A stretch of DNA of 64,000 nt from assembly GCA_039033995.1 (NCBI GenBank), contig JBCCBP010000016.1:1-64000 (forward strand), read 5' to 3'. Below are positions 24,090 through 33,130 of this stretch, piece by piece. The stretch comes from CALBPI01 sp039033995 (lineage in GTDB: Bacteria; Pseudomonadota; Gammaproteobacteria; Steroidobacterales; Woeseiaceae). Below the pieces are notes generated by a model, which saw nothing but the letters and a program-made list of their open reading frames with translations, was not told the DNA's origin and did not search any database. Within the stretch, counting starts at the first letter, position 1; every line of letters begins with the position of its first letter. Made by a program: the position numbers and the translations under genes.

Positions 24090-26252
24090 ATGCGTCAGAG
24101 CCCTACCCAATTGTTCGACTATCCCAAGTATTGGGCTGAGTGCTACCCGCGCGCGACATTTTTGCCCATGTCGCGTGACGAGATGGATGCGCTCGGCTGG
24201 GACAGTTGCGACATCATTCTCGTAACCGGTGATGCCTATGTCGACCACCCGTCGTTCGGAATGGCGGTGATCGGGCGACTGCTCGAAGCACAGGGCTTTC
24301 GCGTTGGCATCATTGCACAACCAGACTGGCGCTCGAAGGACGCATTCGAGGCCTTGGGCAGACCCAATCTGTATTTCGGCGTCACAGCCGGCAACATGGA
24401 TTCGATGATCAACCGTTACACGGCCGATCGCAAACCCCGTTCCGATGATGCTTACACCGCAGGCGGACAATCGGGCGCTCGCCCGGACCGTTGCTCACTC
24501 GTCTATGCGCAGCGCGTACGTGAAGCGTTTCCTGATGTGCCGCTGGTACTCGGTGGCATCGAAGCATCGCTGCGTCGCATTGCTCACTACGACTATTGGC
24601 AGGAGTCGGTACGTCGCTCGATCCTCGTCGATGCGACCGCGGATATTCTGCTGTATGGCAACGCGGAGCGAGCGCTTGTGGAAATCTCGCATCGCTTCGC
24701 GCGTGGAGAGACCGTCGCCACGATGATGGACGTGCGCGGATGTGCGTTCATTCGTCGAGATACCCCGGAAGGCTGGTGGGAGATCGACTCCACGCGCGTC
24801 GACCGCCCTGGCAAGATCGACCACATCGTCAATCCCTATGTGAGCACAACAGACGCGCGCAACTGTGAGATTGAACGAGCGGCTGCCGGCGAAACCGATA
24901 ACGAGACAACCAGCACACCGCTGCGTTTCGTTCCGGACGCCAGACGTAATCGGCATCGCACCGTAATTCGATTACCGTCGTTTGAGAAGGTACGCAATGA
25001 TGCGGTGCTGTATGCCCACGCGAATCGCGTATTGCATCTCGAAACCAACCCCGGTAATGCCCGAGCGCTCGTGCAAGCGCACGGCGATCACGACGTCTGG
25101 TTAACACCACCGCCGATTCCGCTGACAACCGAGGAAATGGACTACATTTTCGATCAGCCCTTCCAGCGCGTGCCCCACCCGACCTATGGTGATGCGAAGA
25201 TCCCGGCTTATGAGATGATCCGCTTTTCCGTCAACATCATGCGCGGGTGTTTTGGCGGTTGTACCTTCTGTTCCATCACCGAGCACGAGGGCCGCATCAT
25301 TCAGAATCGGTCGGAAGAGTCGATCTTGAAGGAGGTCGAGGACATTCGCGAAAAAGTGCCCGGCTTCACCGGCGTCATTTCCGATCTGGGCGGCCCAACC
25401 GCCAACATGTACCGGCTTGCCTGCAAAAGCCCGGAGATTGAGGCAGCTTGCCGCAAGCCCAGTTGTGTATTCCCTGGAATTTGTCCGAATCTGAACACCG
25501 ACCACAGCGCGTTGACACAACTCTATCGCAAGGCGCGCGACTTGCCGGGCATCAAGAAGATCCTGATCGCCTCAGGTCTGCGTTATGATCTGGCCGTCGA
25601 AGATCCGGAGTACGTCAAGGAACTTGTGACACATCACGTCGGCGGTTATCTCAAGATTGCGCCCGAACACACCGAGCGCGGACCACTCGACAAGATGATG
25701 AAGCCGGGGATCGGTACCTATGATCGATTCAAAGAGATGTTTGAGCAGTTCACACGGGAAGCGGGCAAAGAGCAATACCTCATCCCCTACTTCATCGCGG
25801 CGCACCCGGGCACAACCGATGAAGACATGATCAACCTAGCGTTGTGGTTGAAGGCAAATGGATTTCGTGCGGATCAGGTGCAGGCTTTTTATCCGTCGCC
25901 GATGGCCACGGCGACAGCGATGTATCACTCCGGAAAAAATCCACTGGCAAAAGTCGGGTATAAAAGTGATGGTGTTGAGGTGATCAAAACCGCTGAGCAA
26001 CGCATTCTGCATAAAGCGCTGTTACGTTATCACGACCCGGACAATTGGCCGGTCATTCGAGACGCATTGATCCGACTAGGACGTCGCGATCTGATCGGAG
26101 ATCGCGACGACCAATTGGTACCCGCGCAAGATCCTGCCAAGCAGTATCAGGCGCACCGCCGCAAAAATTCTGCCAAAGCTCACCAGAAGCGTCTCAAGAA
26201 GAATCGACTGGCAACACAGCACACAGGCCTCCCGCCGCGGCAGCAGTCCTGA
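24090..26252 (+). CDS. YgiQ family radical SAM protein
   Basis: A 720-residue radical SAM protein. The N-terminal YgiQ domain has CDIILVTGDAYVDHPSFG and GGIEASLRRIAHYDYW. The radical SAM cluster motif CFGGCTFC sits near residues 386-393 within VNIMRGCFGGCTFCSITEH, followed by SVSDLGGPTAN-like and YLKIAPEHTE segments. The C-terminal tail is Lys/Arg/Gln-rich. The family is widespread, yet its reaction is not established; it is often annotated as a UPF0313 protein. It is monocistronic or cotranscribed with the PLA2-like gene 16 nt downstream. Confidence 0.93.
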   Translation: MRQSPTQLFDYPKYWAECYPRATFLPMSRDEMDALGWDSCDIILVTGDAYVDHPSFGMAVIGRLLEAQGFRVGIIAQPDWRSKDAFEALGRPNLYFGVTAGNMDSMINRYTADRKPRSDDAYTAGGQSGARPDRCSLVYAQRVREAFPDVPLVLGGIEASLRRIAHYDYWQESVRRSILVDATADILLYGNAERALVEISHRFARGETVATMMDVRGCAFIRRDTPEGWWEIDSTRVDRPGKIDHIVNPYVSTTDARNCEIERAAAGETDNETTSTPLRFVPDARRNRHRTVIRLPSFEKVRNDAVLYAHANRVLHLETNPGNARALVQAHGDHDVWLTPPPIPLTTEEMDYIFDQPFQRVPHPTYGDAKIPAYEMIRFSVNIMRGCFGGCTFCSITEHEGRIIQNRSEESILKEVEDIREKVPGFTGVISDLGGPTANMYRLACKSPEIEAACRKPSCVFPGICPNLNTDHSALTQLYRKARDLPGIKKILIASGLRYDLAVEDPEYVKELVTHHVGGYLKIAPEHTERGPLDKMMKPGIGTYDRFKEMFEQFTREAGKEQYLIPYFIAAHPGTTDEDMINLALWLKANGFRADQVQAFYPSPMATATAMYHSGKNPLAKVGYKSDGVEVIKTAEQRILHKALLRYHDPDNWPVIRDALIRLGRRDLIGDRDDQLVPAQDPAKQYQAHRRKNSAKAHQKRLKKNRLATQHTGLPPRQQS

Positions 26253-26268
26253 TCGCGGAACAGAACGC

Positions 26269-26748
26269 ATGCGGCACTCGTCCAGCCACACTTTTCCTTT
26301 TCGCCAAGCTACGATGTTGTGCACGATCGTTGTGACGGCATGGCTCGGCGGCTGCAAAACTGAAGCGACACTCAAGCCGTTCACCAGCGACGGTTGCTCA
26401 TTGTTTCCCGATGCCTCCCCGATCTCCGAATCCGACTGGTGTGCCTGTTGCTATCAACACGACATCGCTTATTGGCAAGGCGGCACCAAAGCGCAACGAC
26501 AGGCAGCCGACGAGGCGCTCCGACAATGTGTTGCGGACAAAACGGGTAACACGGCGCTCGCCAATCTGATGTACGAGGGCGTACGGGTGGGCGGCAGTCC
26601 ATATTTTTACAACTGGTATCGCTGGGGCTACGGCTGGCCATATGAGCGTAAGTACCAAGCGTTGACGTCGGCCGAACTCAAGCTGGCCGACCGGTTGCTG
26701 GCCACCCATCGACAGCAGGCGAAAGCTCAGGCTTGCGCCAGTCGCTAG
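26269..26748 (+). CDS. Lipoprotein with phospholipase A2-like active-site motif
   Basis: A 159-residue exported protein. A signal sequence ends in WLGGC, a lipobox. The mature part contains DGCSLFPD and then CACCYQHDIAYW, which matches the secreted phospholipase A2 core (Cys-Cys-x-x-His-Asp with a downstream Tyr). His and Asp would be the catalytic dyad. An Asp/Gly calcium loop (TSDGCSLFPDAS) is partly visible. An alternative ATG at 26314 begins closer to the hydrophobic core. It follows ygiQ by 16 nt. Substrate and activity are inferred from the motif alone. Confidence 0.62.
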   Translation: MRHSSSHTFPFRQATMLCTIVVTAWLGGCKTEATLKPFTSDGCSLFPDASPISESDWCACCYQHDIAYWQGGTKAQRQAADEALRQCVADKTGNTALANLMYEGVRVGGSPYFYNWYRWGYGWPYERKYQALTSAELKLADRLLATHRQQAKAQACASR

Positions 26749-26919
26749 GGCGCAGTCCAACCGACGCGCGCATCAGCATCCCACACTCAGTCCTTTTGCC
26801 CTTTCCAACAGGTGACCTGGATAGCGGCAAAGGCCACTGGGGTACGACCCGAACGCCAACGCTGCTGAGCCCTCGAATAGCGCCCGATACCCATTTTGAC
26901 GGACCTCAGAGGTGTATTT

Positions 26920-26937
26920 TTGTCACCGATGTGACAA
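26920..26937. promoter_or_regulatory. Perfect palindrome upstream of the hybrid kinase gene
   Basis: TTGTCAC, four bases CGAT, then GTGACAA: a perfect 7-bp inverted repeat about 95 nt before the kinase start and near a TTGACG (26896-26901) that may be a -35. It looks like a dimeric regulator site. The spacing resembles FNR-type sites (TTGAT-N4-ATCAA), but the bases differ. Confidence 0.45.
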
Positions 26938-27032
26938 GGTATTAGCAGTAGTTGGAGTTACGCGATCAACGACTTCACCAAACCACGTCGATTTTGGGTC
27001 GGTGTGCGGTGTGTTGTTGGGTCGAAACAAGG

Positions 27033-28958
27033 ATGAGTCTGGTGGTCACACAAACACCTGACAGTAAGGAAACACGCGACGACTGGAATAGTTTTCGCAC
27101 GATCATGCTGGCGACGCCCGTCATCGTGCTCGTCGTTGCACTTGCAGTTGGAGATTTCACCACGGCAGCGCCGCTCGCGGCTTTTGCTGTTTGTGCTATC
27201 TGCCTGTTTTATTTTCGTCGAGGCCTGAAACGCACCATCACCCTGCATGCGGTGATCGGGTTACTACTGTGCTATCAGACCTTGTTGCTATACAGCGCAA
27301 GCGACGAGCCCAATATCGGCATCGTTTGGTATTTGATCGTACCGGCGATTGGCGCCCTGCTCGGCAGTCGCGGTCATATTCTTTTCTGGACGCCAATCAC
27401 GCTCGCCGCGATCGTGTTTAGCTGGCTGCAATACCGGCAGCTGCCGGTGTTTGCTCATCCGATGTCGCTCGCCAACCTACTCGGCGCCACATTGGTGGTT
27501 GCTTATGCATCGCTCGGTTTTATTGGCCAGAGAAAACGTAAAGAGCAGGAGTTGAAAGACGCACTGTTCGCGGCACAGGTCGCCGAGCGCGAAGCACGAG
27601 ACGCCCGCAATGCGACGACACGGTTTCTCGGCTCGATGAGCCACGAATTGCGGACGCCGTTAACCAGCATTGCGCTTTCCGCTGAAGTACTGGAAGACAA
27701 ACTACGCGATTCACCGGATCGGCATTGGCCGAGCAATATTCAGGCAAGCACACAATCGTTGCTGCTGTTGCTGAACGACGTACTCAGCCTCGCGCGCAGC
27801 GATGCTGCGCAAGTCAAACGCAAAGCGGAATTGTTTGCTATCGAAGACGTGCTTGAGGCAGTCCGTGCCATCGCCTACCCATTGGCATTGGCACGCCGTG
27901 TCACGTTGTTTGTCGGCGCGATGCCGGACGTCACAGCAGAGTTGCTTGGCGAACCCGACAGACTGCGCCAGGTGCTCGTCAATCTATTGAACAATGCACT
28001 GCAACATGCGGAAGCAACGCATGTCTGGCTGCTTGCCGAGAGCACAATGGATGGTGTTCGTTTCAGCGTGGGCGACAATGGCCGTGGCATCGCGAAAAAC
28101 CTGCAGGACGATATTTTCCAGCCATTTTTTCGCGGCGCGGATAATGATCGCAACGAACAGCCCAATGGGTCTGGATTAGGTCTCGCCATTTCTGCCGGCT
28201 ACCTGAAATCGATGAATAGTGAGCTGTCGCTCGATAGCGAGCCCGGTGCCGGCGCCGTCTTCAGTTTCGTGTTGCAAGCGAATGATCACGCTCGCGTACC
28301 AATAGGCACGCGACACTCCATTGAGACAGAGTGGCCCAACGCACTGGCAATACGCGGCAGTTTTGATGTGGCGCTCAAGTGGGCGCGCGCGTGGCTTGCG
28401 ATATGGGCGATTCAGGAGACACAATCGGCAAACGATGGCTTTTACGCGGCAGATGACACCGCCTCGCAACTCGGGTCCATTAGCGAACTCAAGCGCCAAC
28501 TCGGATCACTGGGGGCTAAAGCGCCAGCGACGGTGGCTCCCGCTCGTAGTCTTCGGCAAACGCTGAGCCACTCGCTGAACTGCGTGGTGTGTGATGACGA
28601 TACGCGAATACTTGATGTGCTGGCGGCGCGACTCAAAATCGCCCGCCATACGGCGACGTGTTTTTCTTCCGCAGGCGACATGCTCGATCATCTGACAAAC
28701 CATACGCCTGACGTCATCATTCTCGACTTACATTTATCGGGGGAATCCGGCCTCGATGCACTAAAACAACTGAGGGCCAGCCAGCTCGCCAGTGCCGGGA
28801 CGCCGGTTTGTATGCTGAGCGGCGCGCTCGACGAACGTGAGGCGTGCCTGTCTGCAGGTGCTGACGCGTATCTGTTCAAGCCCGCCAGCGGCGATGAATT
28901 GCTGGAAGCCATTCAGACCATCACCAACCCGATCATGCAGGCAGCTGCCGCGCGTTAG
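27033..28958 (+). CDS. Membrane hybrid sensor histidine kinase with C-terminal receiver
   Basis: About 641 residues. The N-terminus has roughly six hydrophobic helices (about 20-165) and no recognisable ligand domain. HisKA carries the phospho-acceptor His in SMSHELRTPLT (near 206). The ATPase domain shows the N box LLNNALQHAEA, DNGRGIAKN, FQPFFRG and GSGLGLAIS. The C-terminal receiver has VVCDDDTRILD, phospho-acceptor Asp in ILDLHLSGESG (near 565) and the Lys in YLFKPAS. It has no output domain, so it must signal to a partner not seen here. The start is uncertain: AAGG abuts this ATG, and a GTG at 27042 is better spaced. Frames to 26952 (TTG) lack support. Confidence 0.85.
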   Translation: MSLVVTQTPDSKETRDDWNSFRTIMLATPVIVLVVALAVGDFTTAAPLAAFAVCAICLFYFRRGLKRTITLHAVIGLLLCYQTLLLYSASDEPNIGIVWYLIVPAIGALLGSRGHILFWTPITLAAIVFSWLQYRQLPVFAHPMSLANLLGATLVVAYASLGFIGQRKRKEQELKDALFAAQVAEREARDARNATTRFLGSMSHELRTPLTSIALSAEVLEDKLRDSPDRHWPSNIQASTQSLLLLLNDVLSLARSDAAQVKRKAELFAIEDVLEAVRAIAYPLALARRVTLFVGAMPDVTAELLGEPDRLRQVLVNLLNNALQHAEATHVWLLAESTMDGVRFSVGDNGRGIAKNLQDDIFQPFFRGADNDRNEQPNGSGLGLAISAGYLKSMNSELSLDSEPGAGAVFSFVLQANDHARVPIGTRHSIETEWPNALAIRGSFDVALKWARAWLAIWAIQETQSANDGFYAADDTASQLGSISELKRQLGSLGAKAPATVAPARSLRQTLSHSLNCVVCDDDTRILDVLAARLKIARHTATCFSSAGDMLDHLTNHTPDVIILDLHLSGESGLDALKQLRASQLASAGTPVCMLSGALDEREACLSAGADAYLFKPASGDELLEAIQTITNPIMQAAAAR

Positions 28959-29389
28959 CCCGCAGTCAGCATGACCGCTGCCGTACGCAGCAAGAGTCCG
29001 AACAGCACGACACTCGATATCGCGAATGCAAAAAAGCGCGGTACAACATTGGCTGCCAGCACCTGCACAAGCGAATGAACAACGCGAGTCGCGACGTACA
29101 GCCAGGCGAGCGTCAACCCCAGCATATCCTGTTGCCCGAGCAGAGCGATCATGATCATCAACGCATAAAACAACGTTGGCTGTTCATGCAGGTGATTGTA
29201 GTTGTCTGCCACGGAGCGAGCGGCGGCAGGCATTTTCGCCTGCCAATCGGCGCTTGGATGACGCGCTTTGTTGGGGTGGATGCGCGCCTGTTTCATCGCA
29301 GGAATCCGGGAAAAATATAGCCACAGCCACATCACCATCGTCCAGCACATCAACGCGATCGCTGGCAACAGAAACCACTCGACAGACAT
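28955..29389 (-). CDS. MAPEG family membrane protein
   Basis: A 144-residue four-helix membrane protein of the MAPEG superfamily (glutathione/eicosanoid-type). The characteristic NYNHLHEQPTLFYAL lies in the middle, with helices before and after it. Bacterial members are small glutathione transferase-like or peroxidase-like proteins of largely unknown role. It converges on the kinase gene with a 4-nt overlap of stop codons. The palindrome at 29466-29477 lies upstream of its start and could be its control site. Confidence 0.82.
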   Translation of the reverse strand: MSVEWFLLPAIALMCWTMVMWLWLYFSRIPAMKQARIHPNKARHPSADWQAKMPAAARSVADNYNHLHEQPTLFYALMIMIALLGQQDMLGLTLAWLYVATRVVHSLVQVLAANVVPRFFAFAISSVVLFGLLLRTAAVMLTAG

Positions 29390-29465
29390 AAGCCACCCAC
29401 TTCAAAACGCTTTGAGAATGGGCGCAAGTTATCACATTGCCGCGAATCAAAATGCATAGCCTTCA

Positions 29466-29477
29466 TGCAATATTGCA
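29466..29477. promoter_or_regulatory. Short perfect palindrome upstream of MAPEG gene
   Basis: TGCAATATTGCA, a perfect 12-bp palindrome about 75 nt before the MAPEG start, in the intergenic gap with the DUF302 gene. It may be an operator, but short palindromes also occur by chance in AT-rich gaps. Confidence 0.25.
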
Positions 29478-29494
29478 CGGGCAAATGATGGCAG

Positions 29495-29947
29495 CTAGCG
29501 CTCCGTCGCCGCCGCTGTAAAGGCAGCGAGTGCCGCGCTGATATTGGCCAACGGCGTTGCACAACCATCCATGCTGTGGCGCTTCGCAAGGTAGGCGGGG
29601 TCGTTGTAGCTCAGCCAGACATCTTGCGCCGCATCTTCATAGATCAGTGCTTTCTGAGGGAGGTCCAGACCCACGGACTGAGCGCAACGCATCAGCGGCG
29701 TGCCCGCTTTGGGGTTACCAAACACGACCACAACAGTCGGCGGCAGCGATTGACCCACACGTTGCGCGCCAGCAGCATGATCGATCGTCGCAAAATGTGT
29801 GAGGCCCTTGTCCTCAAGCACGGCCAACAGGCGCTGGGTGGTCTCGGCCACCGAATAGGCGCTCTGTTGTCGAACAATGCCTGAGTCGACAGTCGCACAG
29901 CCGGTGCAGACCAATATGACCAGAAACCAAAGACAAACTGTGCGCAT
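29495..29947 (-). CDS. DUF302 lipoprotein
   Basis: A 150-residue lipoprotein. The signal ends in LVCTGC. The DUF302 core contains SAYSVAETTQRLLAVLEDKGLTHFATIDHAAGA, VVVFGNPKAGTPLM, ALIYEDAAQDVWLSYNDP (a stretch typical of the family) and KRHSM, with a C-terminal helix. DUF302 proteins are small alpha/beta proteins of unknown function, often periplasmic. The ATG at 29947 has GGGAG 6 nt upstream, so the longer frame to 30037 is not used. Monocistronic. Confidence 0.83.
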   Translation of the reverse strand: MRTVCLWFLVILVCTGCATVDSGIVRQQSAYSVAETTQRLLAVLEDKGLTHFATIDHAAGAQRVGQSLPPTVVVVFGNPKAGTPLMRCAQSVGLDLPQKALIYEDAAQDVWLSYNDPAYLAKRHSMDGCATPLANISAALAAFTAAATER

Positions 29948-30104
29948 ACCAGTCTCCCGCAGAGTGGCGGCGCGAAAATACCGCCCAAGGGTTAAGCAAG
30001 CTGTACGGAGCTCGCCACAGAGTCCAGTGTAGCGCACGCGACATCGACAAGTGTCACGAAACAGACGACGCGTCCCGCGTGCTAGGACGCGCCATCATTC
30101 ACTG

Positions 30105-30602
30105 TTAGCGTGTCAGCCGGTAGGCGTTGCGCTCAAAATATTCACCGTCACTATCGAAGCGCACTTCCTTGCGAATCTCGAGCCGCGACGCGTGGAGTGA
30201 ATACGTCATCCGGATATCGGCCTGCTGACCATCGTCCTTGTCACGATATTCGGTCACGACAACGATCGTGCCGTCTTCTAATACCGAACGACTGACAACA
30301 GGCTCGCCATTGAGCTTTCGACCATCCTTACTGATCCGCAGTTTTTCGCGAGAGTTATATTGCGACTCGCCGGGGTATTTGATTCGGTAGATCACCTTCT
30401 TTTTGCCGGGCTTATCGAATTGAATCGTTACCGGGATTTGCTCAGACTCACCACTGGAATAATCGAGGTAGCTGAGCGAACCGGTCCACGGCGCCCCGTC
30501 GAGCATCGTGAGATCGGCTTGCGTCACACAGGGTGATTCCGCGAGAGCCCATTGAGCGACAAACAAGAGGGCAAACAAGGCGAACGTGTGGGAGATCTTC
30601 AT
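30105..30602 (-). CDS. Hypothetical exported protein
   Basis: A 165-residue protein with a clear signal peptide (FALFALLFVAQWALA, then ESPC). The mature part is predicted beta-rich and includes GSLSYLDYSSGESEQIPVTI, KVIYRIKYPGESQYNSREKLRI and DGTIVVVTEYRDKDDGQQAD. A conserved-looking YPGE and DG pattern suggests a small beta-barrel or lipocalin-like fold, but I do not recognise the family. It follows the DUF302 gene upstream on the same strand after a 157-nt gap containing an imperfect inverted repeat. Confidence 0.65.
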   Translation of the reverse strand: MKISHTFALFALLFVAQWALAESPCVTQADLTMLDGAPWTGSLSYLDYSSGESEQIPVTIQFDKPGKKKVIYRIKYPGESQYNSREKLRISKDGRKLNGEPVVSRSVLEDGTIVVVTEYRDKDDGQQADIRMTYSLHASRLEIRKEVRFDSDGEYFERNAYRLTR

Positions 30603-30671
30603 GGTTAAGTCCTTGAGTGAGGGTAGATATGAAACGTCGAGATCGATAACCGCGCTGCGAAGCGGCTTTTG

Positions 30672-31229
30672 TCAAAGCGCGACGCCGGTTTCGCAACGCT
30701 CGACGCGCTGCGTCGAGCCCAACAACGACGCTTGCCAGCAGTCCTCGTGGATCGAGCAATAGCAGATATCGATATCAATAGCGCCGTTCCAGGCTTGGAC
30801 GAGTGCGCGCGTATCGTCGTCCCATGAGACGCCAAATAAGGTCAGGCTGTCACCGGGCGCAACCACCGAATTGCTCGGATCAGACATCGCGTAGCGGTCG
30901 TAGCTGAACGCGCGCTCCGCGCCGATCGTATCGACGATGAGTTGGTCGACATCCTGCACAGGCTGACCGTTGTGCAACAGAACCAGCTGCCCCATCAGTG
31001 CGGGGCCAACGCCTTTGTTGACCATACGCAGCCGAAAGCCCGAACTAGAGTAGGAGGGATCAATCTGGATGTATGGCCAGACTTCAGCGCGCTGCTGCGC
31101 CCGCTCACTGCTGACCTCAACAAACGAGACGAACAATGCCGCAAGCGATAGCAGAACCGCAAAAATAGCGGCTATCCGGTCAAAATTGGTACCGCTGCGC
31201 TGGCCTTTCGGCGGTGATTGATCGCTCAT
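30672..31229 (-). CDS. Hypothetical membrane-anchored protein
   Basis: A 185-residue protein. A short cytoplasmic stretch (MSDQSPPKGQRSG) precedes one transmembrane helix (about 18-40, IAAIFAVLLSLAALFVSFV), followed by an extracytoplasmic beta-rich domain with Asp-rich and Cys-containing parts (DICYCSIHEDCWQ). The family is unknown to me. AAAGGAG sits 6 nt before ATG 31229. It lies 98 nt after the AraC gene's stop on the same strand and could belong to that cassette, but no clear link is visible. Confidence 0.62.
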   Translation of the reverse strand: MSDQSPPKGQRSGTNFDRIAAIFAVLLSLAALFVSFVEVSSERAQQRAEVWPYIQIDPSYSSSGFRLRMVNKGVGPALMGQLVLLHNGQPVQDVDQLIVDTIGAERAFSYDRYAMSDPSNSVVAPGDSLTLFGVSWDDDTRALVQAWNGAIDIDICYCSIHEDCWQASLLGSTQRVERCETGVAL

Positions 31230-31327
31230 TCGTATGCTCCTTTGCTGGCGTGTGATTGGCAATGCAGTAGCAGAGAATAGGCGGACGTCGCCACTCATTC
31301 GCCTCAAAATAGCGAATTTTCATGGAT

Positions 31328-32461
31328 TTACGGATTTTGAGACGTCTGAGAGCGCTTGAATTGGGTCGGTGTCATGCCGACGCTGTCACGAAACACACGA
31401 TTGAACGTCGCTTTCGAGTTAAACCCGGAAGCAGCGGCAATCTGCAGCAACGGTTGCTCCGCCGTCAGCAGCAGTGTTTTGGCGTGTGTCACACGCAGAT
31501 CGTTAATGAATGCGTTGAAGGTTTGACCCCGCCCCTTGTTTACGGCACGTGACACATAGGTCTCGTTCGTTGCCAGACGGCTGGCCACCTCACCGATCGA
31601 CAATCGGGACTCGAGAAACCACGCGCCATCGACCACGGCGGCTTCAAGGACTGCTGATTCCTGATGCCAGTCTTTGTCAGACGCACCATTCGATCCGTGG
31701 ACCGATGACGATGACGTCATTTTCGGAAATGTGACAATGGTTTTCGCCAGCGCCTGAAATCCGATCCACGCAACAACAATGGTCAGTGCGATCTGTAGCG
31801 GATACTCGTCAACGTAGCTGACATCCTCGAAGAAATAGGGTGCGAGCTCTATCGCACTGAACAAGCCACCGCCGGCAACGATCGCGACGATCAGTTGGGT
31901 CAACCACGAAGGATCGAAATCAAGTGCGGCAGACTGCGTCTGCTGCAGGAATTGTCGGTACTGTTGAACAAGCCGATAGATTGCGACAGCCGCAAACAGG
32001 ATCAGCGCAATGTTCAGCGCTGTCTCGACCGGCATGATGTACGGTACGTGCACGGCATCGTTGTAAGCCCATTTGGCCTTGTAGTCGCCGAGCGTCAGGA
32101 ATGCCCACAAGTAGTACAGCAACTGTATGCCGCCTGGCAGCAACAGCCACTTATGCCAGACCGGAGACTCGGCGCGCATCAGCGAATACGCATGCAGGTA
32201 CAGGCATGGGCCGGCAAACAGCTCGAGCGAGAACGGCGCGAACGTCAGCCCGGGCCAGACCGCATAGAAGCCGGCAAAGCCGATGATCTGTGGTATCTGC
32301 GCCATCGCAGCAACGATCAGAAATGCGGCCAGCCATCGATTGGCTGCGCGCTCCACACGGCGAGCGAGCAACATCAAAGCGATGATGACGATCGGCAAAC
32401 AAACGGCGAACGTCAGAGCCGAGCGCCAGCTGATGTCGATCGCCGCCGTCGCTTCGTTCAA
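31328..32461 (-). CDS. Membrane-bound AraC-family transcriptional regulator
   Basis: A 377-residue regulator with about seven transmembrane helices (residues 12-245) fused to a C-terminal AraC/XylS DNA-binding domain of two helix-turn-helix motifs (SIGEVASRLATNETYVSRAVN and LLQIAAASGFNSKATFNRVFRD). Members of this 7TM-AraC group are presumed to sense membrane or extracytoplasmic signals. ATG 32461 overlaps the Xre gene's stop by 4 nt, so the two are translationally coupled. It acts from the membrane, so its target may be the local operon. Confidence 0.86.
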   Translation of the reverse strand: MNEATAAIDISWRSALTFAVCLPIVIIALMLLARRVERAANRWLAAFLIVAAMAQIPQIIGFAGFYAVWPGLTFAPFSLELFAGPCLYLHAYSLMRAESPVWHKWLLLPGGIQLLYYLWAFLTLGDYKAKWAYNDAVHVPYIMPVETALNIALILFAAVAIYRLVQQYRQFLQQTQSAALDFDPSWLTQLIVAIVAGGGLFSAIELAPYFFEDVSYVDEYPLQIALTIVVAWIGFQALAKTIVTFPKMTSSSSVHGSNGASDKDWHQESAVLEAAVVDGAWFLESRLSIGEVASRLATNETYVSRAVNKGRGQTFNAFINDLRVTHAKTLLLTAEQPLLQIAAASGFNSKATFNRVFRDSVGMTPTQFKRSQTSQNP

Positions 32462-32688
32462 GCGGTTCGCTCCGGCAGATACTGGAATACCGACTCGAGG
32501 GGCACACCGAATACGTCGGCAATGCGAAAGGCCACCTCCAGTGATGGGGAATACTTGCTGGCTTCGATCGCGATGATGGTCTGCCGCGTCACACCAATCC
32601 GGTCTGCCAGGTGCTGTTGCGTCATGTCCTCGTGTTCCGCGCGCAACGCGCGAATACAGTTACCGATCGGTAGCGCGCGTTTTGGCAT
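32458..32688 (-). CDS. Xre-family helix-turn-helix regulator
   Basis: A 76-residue protein consisting almost only of a Xre/Cro helix-turn-helix: MTQQHLADRIGVTRQTIIAIE (helices 2-3), then PSLEVAFRIADVFGVPLESVF. This is the compact YgzD-like type that typically follows a small membrane protein gene. The ATG overlaps the upstream stop (TGATG) and its own stop overlaps the AraC start (ATGA). The twin palindromes at 33131-33176 are its probable autoregulatory operator. Confidence 0.85.
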   Translation of the reverse strand: MPKRALPIGNCIRALRAEHEDMTQQHLADRIGVTRQTIIAIEASKYSPSLEVAFRIADVFGVPLESVFQYLPERTA

Positions 32689-33119
32689 CAAACACCCCGT
32701 CGATAAAACAAGATACGCAGGCCGTTGGCGAGAATCTCGGACAATAGCAACGACAGTAACAGCAAATGTGCCACGAGCACCGTTTCGACTCCCACAATCA
32801 TTGCGCTGATGGCTGACAGGATACCGATGCTCATAACCCAAGAGGATAGTGCCTCGGCGCGCCAAGCAATCAAACGGTCGCGTTCGTCCGAAAAATCACC
32901 ACGACTGGTAATCGCCACAACGATATGACCCGCTACCAGTACGATGACCAGCATCACAACACTGACTGCGAATACCGCAACATAGGCGCGAATATCCATC
33001 ACGCCAGCCATAAACATCTGTTTCGCCGTCCAGAAATAGCCACCCAGCACAGCGATCAATGCCGTCACCTGAACCCAGACCGATTTTTCCACAAAGCTTG
33101 CGTTCATTGCCTCATCCAT
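32688..33119 (-). CDS. Four-helix membrane protein of an Xre-linked cassette
   Basis: A 143-residue protein with four hydrophobic helices (about 15-32, 42-65, 88-108 and 110-130) and a charged cytoplasmic loop GDFSDERDRLIAWRAEALS. It is like the DUF2178-type membrane partners that sit before small Xre regulators, but I cannot confirm the family. An alternative start 12 nt downstream (MNASFVEK) has GAGG close by. It is the first gene of an overlapping three-gene operon with Xre and the membrane AraC protein. Confidence 0.68.
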   Translation of the reverse strand: MDEAMNASFVEKSVWVQVTALIAVLGGYFWTAKQMFMAGVMDIRAYVAVFAVSVVMLVIVLVAGHIVVAITSRGDFSDERDRLIAWRAEALSSWVMSIGILSAISAMIVGVETVLVAHLLLLSLLLSEILANGLRILFYRRGV

Positions 33120-33130
33120 TAACCATCGAA

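Noticed and set aside
26749..27032. Possible gene in the gap before the hybrid kinase
   Set aside because: Short frames there have no ribosome site. Only the palindrome and a weak -35 box stand out.
30060..30100. Imperfect inverted repeat GCGTCC...GGACGC after the 30105-30602 gene
   Set aside because: The spacer is long and there is no T tract, so terminator function is not supported.
31895..32809. Open plus-strand frame of 304 codons
   Set aside because: It is opposite the membrane-AraC and Xre genes and is Arg/Gln-rich, typical of an antisense frame in GC-rich DNA.
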